Source: Deltaproteobacteria bacterium | GTDB taxonomy: Bacteria > Desulfobacterota > Syntrophia > Syntrophales > UBA2210 | Assembly (NCBI GenBank): GCA_016935935.1 | Contig: JAFGPZ010000127.1 | Coordinates: 1-10,703 of the forward strand | Direction of reading: 5' to 3' | Length of the DNA: 10,703 nucleotides | Part shown: piece by piece, positions 7,218-10,703 of the stretch | How the letters are laid out: every line of letters begins with the position of its first letter | How positions within the stretch are numbered: position 1 is the first letter of the stretch | Notes under the pieces: generated by a model | Database searches by the model: none | Seen by the model: only the letters and a program-made list of their open reading frames with translations | Told to the model about the DNA's origin: nothing | Program-made: the position numbers and the translations under genes

Positions 7218-8651
7218 ATGGTTTCAATGGATGATAATACAAAAAAATTATTGAGAGAAATTCCCAAGATCGATGAAGTTTTACTGGTTCTTGAAAAGGA
7301 GTCGTTTCTCGATAAGTTTTCCAGAGACATTATTATTCATGCATGCAGAGAGGTAGTCGATGCAATCAGGCAGTCGATTCTCATTGCCGGGGATGGGGGT
7401 AGTGAGCCACCCAAGGTCATGACTGTTGAAGGCACCGTCCTGGCAGTGAAAGAAAGGCTGATGCGACTCCGCAGCTACAAGCTTCGGCGGGTTGTCAATG
7501 CAACGGGCGTTATATTACATACAAATCTGGGCAGGGCACCACTCTGTGAAGAGGCCCTTGAAAGGATCGTAGAGGTCAGCAGAGGCTATTCAAACCTCGA
7601 ATTTGATCTGCTGAAGGGGAAAAGGGGTCTCAGGTATGATCATGTCATGGAGATCCTTTGCCTCATCTCAGGTGCGGAGGATGGTTTAATTGTCAATAAC
7701 AATGCCGCTGCCGTGCTGCTCGTTCTGAATACTCTGTCTGAACGATTGGAGTCGATCGTATCCAGGGGAGAGCTGATTGAGATAGGGGGAGAGTTCCGCA
7801 TTCCGGAAGTCATGGGGAAAAGCGGTGCTATCCTGAGGGAGGTAGGAACAACTAACAGAACCCATCTGTCGGATTATGAGAATGCCATAGGTAAGGAAAC
7901 TGGACTTATAATGAAGGTCCACAGGAGTAACTTTCGTATTGCAGGATTTACAGAAGAGGTTGATCTGCCAAGGCTTGTTGATCTTGGCAAGCAACGTGGA
8001 GTCCCCGTTATAAATGATCTGGGCAGCGGGTGTTTTGTCGATCTACGCGCTATCGGTCTTGACAGGGAACCAACGGTGCAGGAAGCATTGCAGTCAGGTG
8101 TGGATGCGGTGACTTTCAGTGGAGATAAGCTTTTGGGGGGGCCTCAGGCGGGTATCATTATGGGGAAGAGAGATGTAATCGGCAGGATTAAGAAGAATCC
8201 CCTCAATCGAGCCTTGCGAATCGATAAATTAACACTGGCTGCTCTCGAGGCAACAATTAAACATTATCTCGAACCCGCTGATGCGCTCTTGCATACAAAG
8301 GTATTAAGGACCTTAAGAGAGCCATTAAAGGAAGTTGAAGGGAAAGCGGAGAGACTCCTGACCATGTTGCGCCGGGCGTCGATAGACGGAGTGACCTTTT
8401 CCCTGAAACAGGGCAAAGCCATGGCAGGCGGCGGTTCTCTGCCCACGCAGGAGATTTCCACGGTTTTATTATCAGTTAAGACTGATAATATGTCGGCAGG
8501 CAGGGCGGAAGAGCGGCTGCGTGGACTTGATGTTCCAGTCATCGCACGGATATCGGACGATGAGCTGCTCTTCGATCTAAGGACCGTCGATGAAGACGAA
8601 TTCCCCTTCATAGAAATCGGCTTGAAAGCTGTTGCTCACCAGAGTTTATGA
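7218..8651 (+). CDS. selA: L-seryl-tRNA(Sec) selenium transferase
   Basis: SelA is a PLP enzyme that converts seryl-tRNA(Sec) to selenocysteinyl-tRNA(Sec) with selenophosphate, in a homodecameric ring in E. coli. The protein has 477 residues, close to the 463 of E. coli SelA. VNATGVILHTNLGRAPL (about 93-109), IVNNNAAAV (158-166) and SGDKLLGGPQAGI (301-313) are diagnostic; Lys304 is the expected PLP lysine. The N-terminal region (1-80) is the tRNA-binding domain. ATG 7218 has little Shine-Dalgarno; the in-frame ATG at 7227 is an alternative. A 4-nt gap from the radical-SAM stop suggests co-transcription and perhaps translational coupling. selB, selD and tRNA-Sec are not in the window, and the 106 nt after selA is too small and unlike a tRNA. 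The gene implies the organism makes selenoproteins. Confidence 0.96.
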   Translation: MVSMDDNTKKLLREIPKIDEVLLVLEKESFLDKFSRDIIIHACREVVDAIRQSILIAGDGGSEPPKVMTVEGTVLAVKERLMRLRSYKLRRVVNATGVILHTNLGRAPLCEEALERIVEVSRGYSNLEFDLLKGKRGLRYDHVMEILCLISGAEDGLIVNNNAAAVLLVLNTLSERLESIVSRGELIEIGGEFRIPEVMGKSGAILREVGTTNRTHLSDYENAIGKETGLIMKVHRSNFRIAGFTEEVDLPRLVDLGKQRGVPVINDLGSGCFVDLRAIGLDREPTVQEALQSGVDAVTFSGDKLLGGPQAGIIMGKRDVIGRIKKNPLNRALRIDKLTLAALEATIKHYLEPADALLHTKVLRTLREPLKEVEGKAERLLTMLRRASIDGVTFSLKQGKAMAGGGSLPTQEISTVLLSVKTDNMSAGRAEERLRGLDVPVIARISDDELLFDLRTVDEDEFPFIEIGLKAVAHQSL

Positions 8652-8683
8652 GAGTCTTGTCAACATTGTGAGCACGCTCCCCC

Positions 8684-8711
8684 TTGACAGCACGAAGTAA
8701 GTGACTATCTT
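8684..8711 (+). promoter_or_regulatory. Candidate sigma-70 promoter for rluD
   Basis: A perfect TTGACA (8684-8689) is followed after 16 nt by TATCTT (8706-8711, 4/6). A small inverted repeat, GTAAG (8697-8701) and CTTAC (8709-8713), overlaps the spacer and the -10 box and could be an operator. The leader to ATG 8758 would be about 40 nt. This suggests rluD is transcribed separately from selA. Confidence 0.5.
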
Positions 8712-8757
8712 ACGACACATCTTCTTGCTGATACAGGAAGTTTTTTAAACAGGTAAA

Positions 8758-9732
8758 ATGAATCTGCCAGAGGGAGAGAAAAGCGAGTTTGTGGTCACCG
8801 ACGAGGGAGCAGGCGCCAGAGTCGATTTGTTCCTGTCAATGCAGCGGGACCTGTTGACACGTTCCCGTGTAAAGAAAATAATCGATGAGGGTCTTGTATG
8901 GGTAAACGGGAAACACGCAAAGCCCTCCGCTAGGCTGAGGGCTGGAGACATCGTTGTTGCAATTGAGAAAGAGCCCCGGGAGTGCTCTATAGCACCCGAG
9001 GACATTCCCCTTGCAGTTGTTTACGAAGACAGTTCGATTCTACTTGTCGACAAACCGGCAGGAATGGTTGTCCATCCCGCTGCCGGTCATTTCAGTGGCA
9101 CTCTCGTTAATGCCCTGATGTTTCACTGTGACGGTCTTTCCGGCATAGGCGGCGTCAAAAGGCCCGGAATAATACATCGCCTCGACAAGAATACATCAGG
9201 TATAATGATTGTGGCAAAAACTGATGAGGCTCATATTGGTCTTTCGCAGCAATTTAAAAGCCACAGAGTAAAAAAGATTTATCAAGCATTAGTTCATGGC
9301 GACGTTAAGGGTGAAAGTGGAACCATTGAACGTCCCATAGGCAGACACCCTAAGGACAGGAAAAAGATGTCGGCCCGCAGCAGGAGGGGGAAATCCGCAC
9401 TGACAAGATGGAATGTTTTCAGGCGTTTCGGCAGAATAACGCTTCTTGAAGTCCGAATAGAGACGGGACGAACGCATCAAATACGGGTACACCTCAATGA
9501 CGCGGGATATCCCGTTGTAGGTGACGATGTCTATGGAAATTCAAAGAAGAGGATAAATACGATGGCGGGTACTGAATTGGCCGAAGCCCTTAAAAAAATA
9601 AAAAGACAGGCTCTCCATGCATGCCTGATTGGCTTCCATCACCCCGTTACCGATGCCTATATGGAATTTACTGCTCCCCTTTCAGCAGATATGACTGGCC
9701 TCTGCAAGGAACTTGAGCGACTCCAAAAGTAG
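8758..9732 (+). CDS. rluD: 23S rRNA pseudouridine synthase, RluD/RluA family
   Basis: This enzyme isomerises uridines in 23S rRNA; RluD of E. coli acts on helix 69 (positions 1911, 1915, 1917) during late large-subunit assembly. The protein has 324 residues, the usual RluD length. An S4 RNA-binding domain occupies about residues 15-75 (RVDLFLS...SRVKKIIDEGLVWVNGK). The catalytic domain holds LLVDKPAGMVVHP (95-107) and HRLDKNTSG (140-148), with catalytic Asp143. RTHQIRVH and GDDVYG follow in the expected order. AGG at 8751-8753 is a weak ribosome site 4 nt before ATG 8758. RluC and RluD are alike in sequence; the RluD label is preferred because pgeF (yfiH) follows 75 nt downstream, as in the E. 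coli rluD-yfiH pair. Confidence 0.9.
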   Translation: MNLPEGEKSEFVVTDEGAGARVDLFLSMQRDLLTRSRVKKIIDEGLVWVNGKHAKPSARLRAGDIVVAIEKEPRECSIAPEDIPLAVVYEDSSILLVDKPAGMVVHPAAGHFSGTLVNALMFHCDGLSGIGGVKRPGIIHRLDKNTSGIMIVAKTDEAHIGLSQQFKSHRVKKIYQALVHGDVKGESGTIERPIGRHPKDRKKMSARSRRGKSALTRWNVFRRFGRITLLEVRIETGRTHQIRVHLNDAGYPVVGDDVYGNSKKRINTMAGTELAEALKKIKRQALHACLIGFHHPVTDAYMEFTAPLSADMTGLCKELERLQK

Positions 9733-9807
9733 AATTTTTACCATAATGATACTTATGTCCAGTCTAATTGTTTTATATACAAAAGAGAAAAAAATTAAAG
9801 GTTGATA

Positions 9808-10620
9808 GTGACAGGTATTTCACAAGAATTCAGGTTTTGTAAGAAGGAAAAGGTCTGTTTCATGGAATCGATAGCTCTCAGGGAGTATGATTTCATAGAA
9901 CACGCCTTTTGTACCCGTTGGGGAGGAGTGAGCCAGGCCCCTTTTTCGAATTTTAATTTTAGTATGCAAGTGGGAGACAGGGAGGGAAATATAGAGCAGA
10001 ATAGAGAGATCCTTTCCGGCGCCTTTCATCTTCCCCTTGGTGGTTTTTTGACCGTCCAACAGGTTCATGGAGATAAAATAGCTGTTATTAACGGAGATGT
10101 TCCAGACTCGCAGTGTTATCCCGGATACGACGGCATCATTTCAAACAGGCAGGGTTTTGTTCTCGCTGTCAAAACGGCGGACTGTCTTCCCGTTTTTCTT
10201 GTTGATGTAAAAAAGCGTATAATCGGCGCAATTCATGCTGGGTGGCGGGGCACTGCAACGGGAATCGCAGCCAGGGCCGTCGATATATTTGTAAAAAAGT
10301 TTTCTTCCTTTCCTGTGGATATTATGGCAGTTATCGGGCCTTCAATAGGACCATGCTGTTATGAGGTGGATGAGAAAGTCTTTAATGCCATGACGGAGCG
10401 GAGAGGAAATATGGATTTCTTCAAAGAAACCGGTCAAAGAGGAAAATGGATGCTCGATCTGACAATGGCAAACAAGTCCCAGCTGATAGAGGCTGGCCTG
10501 TTGCCAGGCAATATAGCATCTGCCATGACCTGTACATCATGCAACAGGGAAAAGTTTTTTTCCCACAGAGGAGATGGCCCTAATACGGGGCGGCAGATCA
10601 ATTTTTTGATGTTACAGTAG
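9808..10620 (+). CDS. pgeF: PgeF/YfiH/LACC1-family protein (purine nucleoside-acting, peptidoglycan-editing)
   Basis: The family was first called laccase-like. E. coli PgeF (YfiH) prevents misincorporation of L-Ser for L-Ala in peptidoglycan precursors, and relatives act on purine nucleosides (phosphorolysis, adenosine deamination). The zinc-site residues are all present: QQVHGD (His87), TADC (Cys126) and HAGWRG (His143). FCTRWGGVS, IGPSIGPCCYEV and the C-terminal TCTSCNREKFFSHRGDG also match the family. Length is 270 residues from GTG 9808, which has AAAGG (9797-9801) at 6-nt spacing. ATG 9862, with AAGG (9850-9853) at 8-nt spacing, would give 252 residues but would cut the first strand that aligns with relatives (KKEKVCFMES), so I prefer GTG. 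The start is not certain. No copper-laccase activity should be assumed. Confidence 0.92.
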   Translation: MTGISQEFRFCKKEKVCFMESIALREYDFIEHAFCTRWGGVSQAPFSNFNFSMQVGDREGNIEQNREILSGAFHLPLGGFLTVQQVHGDKIAVINGDVPDSQCYPGYDGIISNRQGFVLAVKTADCLPVFLVDVKKRIIGAIHAGWRGTATGIAARAVDIFVKKFSSFPVDIMAVIGPSIGPCCYEVDEKVFNAMTERRGNMDFFKETGQRGKWMLDLTMANKSQLIEAGLLPGNIASAMTCTSCNREKFFSHRGDGPNTGRQINFLMLQ

Positions 10621-10630
10621 CTAAAAGTCC

Positions 10631-10659
10631 TTGACAAAGCCGATATTGTTATATATTAT
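10631..10659 (+). promoter_or_regulatory. Near-consensus sigma-70 promoter directed out of the window
   Basis: A perfect TTGACA (10631-10636), an exact 17-nt spacer and TATTAT (10654-10659, 5/6) form the best promoter in the window. It lies 10 nt after the pgeF stop. Transcription would start near 10666, so the last 38 nt of the window are probably the leader of the next gene or an RNA. No ORF start in those bases can be supported. Confidence 0.75.
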
Positions 10660-10703
10660 GAGACTCGATTTGGGATCTGTATGCTAAATCCTTCCTCTTG
10701 AAA

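Noticed and set aside
7211..7240. Read-through of the radical-SAM TGA as selenocysteine, given the adjacent selA
   Set aside because: The frame hits another TGA after six codons, so the TGA is an ordinary stop.
8652..8757. Possible tRNA-Sec or SECIS near selA
   Set aside because: The gap shows no long acceptor arm, anticodon arm or CCA end, and no selenoprotein gene with an internal TGA was found around it.

Overview
This window reads as an ordinary bacterial chromosome segment, most likely from a deltaproteobacterium-type (Desulfobacterota) anaerobe. I base that on the recalled look of the proteins, on selenocysteine synthesis (selA), on a non-oxygen-dependent radical-SAM coproporphyrinogen-oxidase-like protein, and on GTCAT..CCGG..ATCCAG hairpin repeats of a kind I associate with that group. 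The lineage is an inference. No phage, plasmid, CRISPR, rRNA or tRNA gene was seen.

Layout. Positions 1-152 hold extragenic repeats and the mnmG leader. Three plus-strand genes follow: mnmG (tRNA wobble-uridine modification), a left-handed beta-helix protein related to the GlmU acetyltransferase domain, and a flavoprotein of the fumarate reductase / L-aspartate oxidase superfamily. A divergent peptide deformylase (def) lies on the minus strand, converging on the flavoprotein gene. Positions 5622-5971 are non-coding. They hold a MITE-like composite repeat with about 20-bp inverted ends, a palindrome, a second hairpin and a candidate promoter. Next come a radical-SAM gene and selA, 4 nt apart and probably co-transcribed. 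Then rluD (23S rRNA pseudouridine synthase) follows its own promoter, and pgeF (multicopper-oxidase-fold, YfiH family). The window ends in a near-consensus sigma-70 promoter pointing out of the window.

How the genes relate. Four of the eight genes act on translation: mnmG (tRNA), def (nascent protein), selA (Sec-tRNA) and rluD (23S rRNA). The rluD-pgeF order matches the rluD-yfiH pair of E. coli. The beta-helix protein, the flavoprotein and the radical-SAM protein can be placed in a fold or superfamily, but their exact substrates cannot be read from sequence.

The most unusual structure is non-coding. The same repeat end, ACTTTTTACG(G/A)(G/A)(A/C)CCATCAT, sits in the same orientation 19-22 nt upstream of two unrelated genes, mnmG and def. 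In both, naive ORF calling would extend the protein into the repeat. I do not see a clear new defence or biosynthetic system here.
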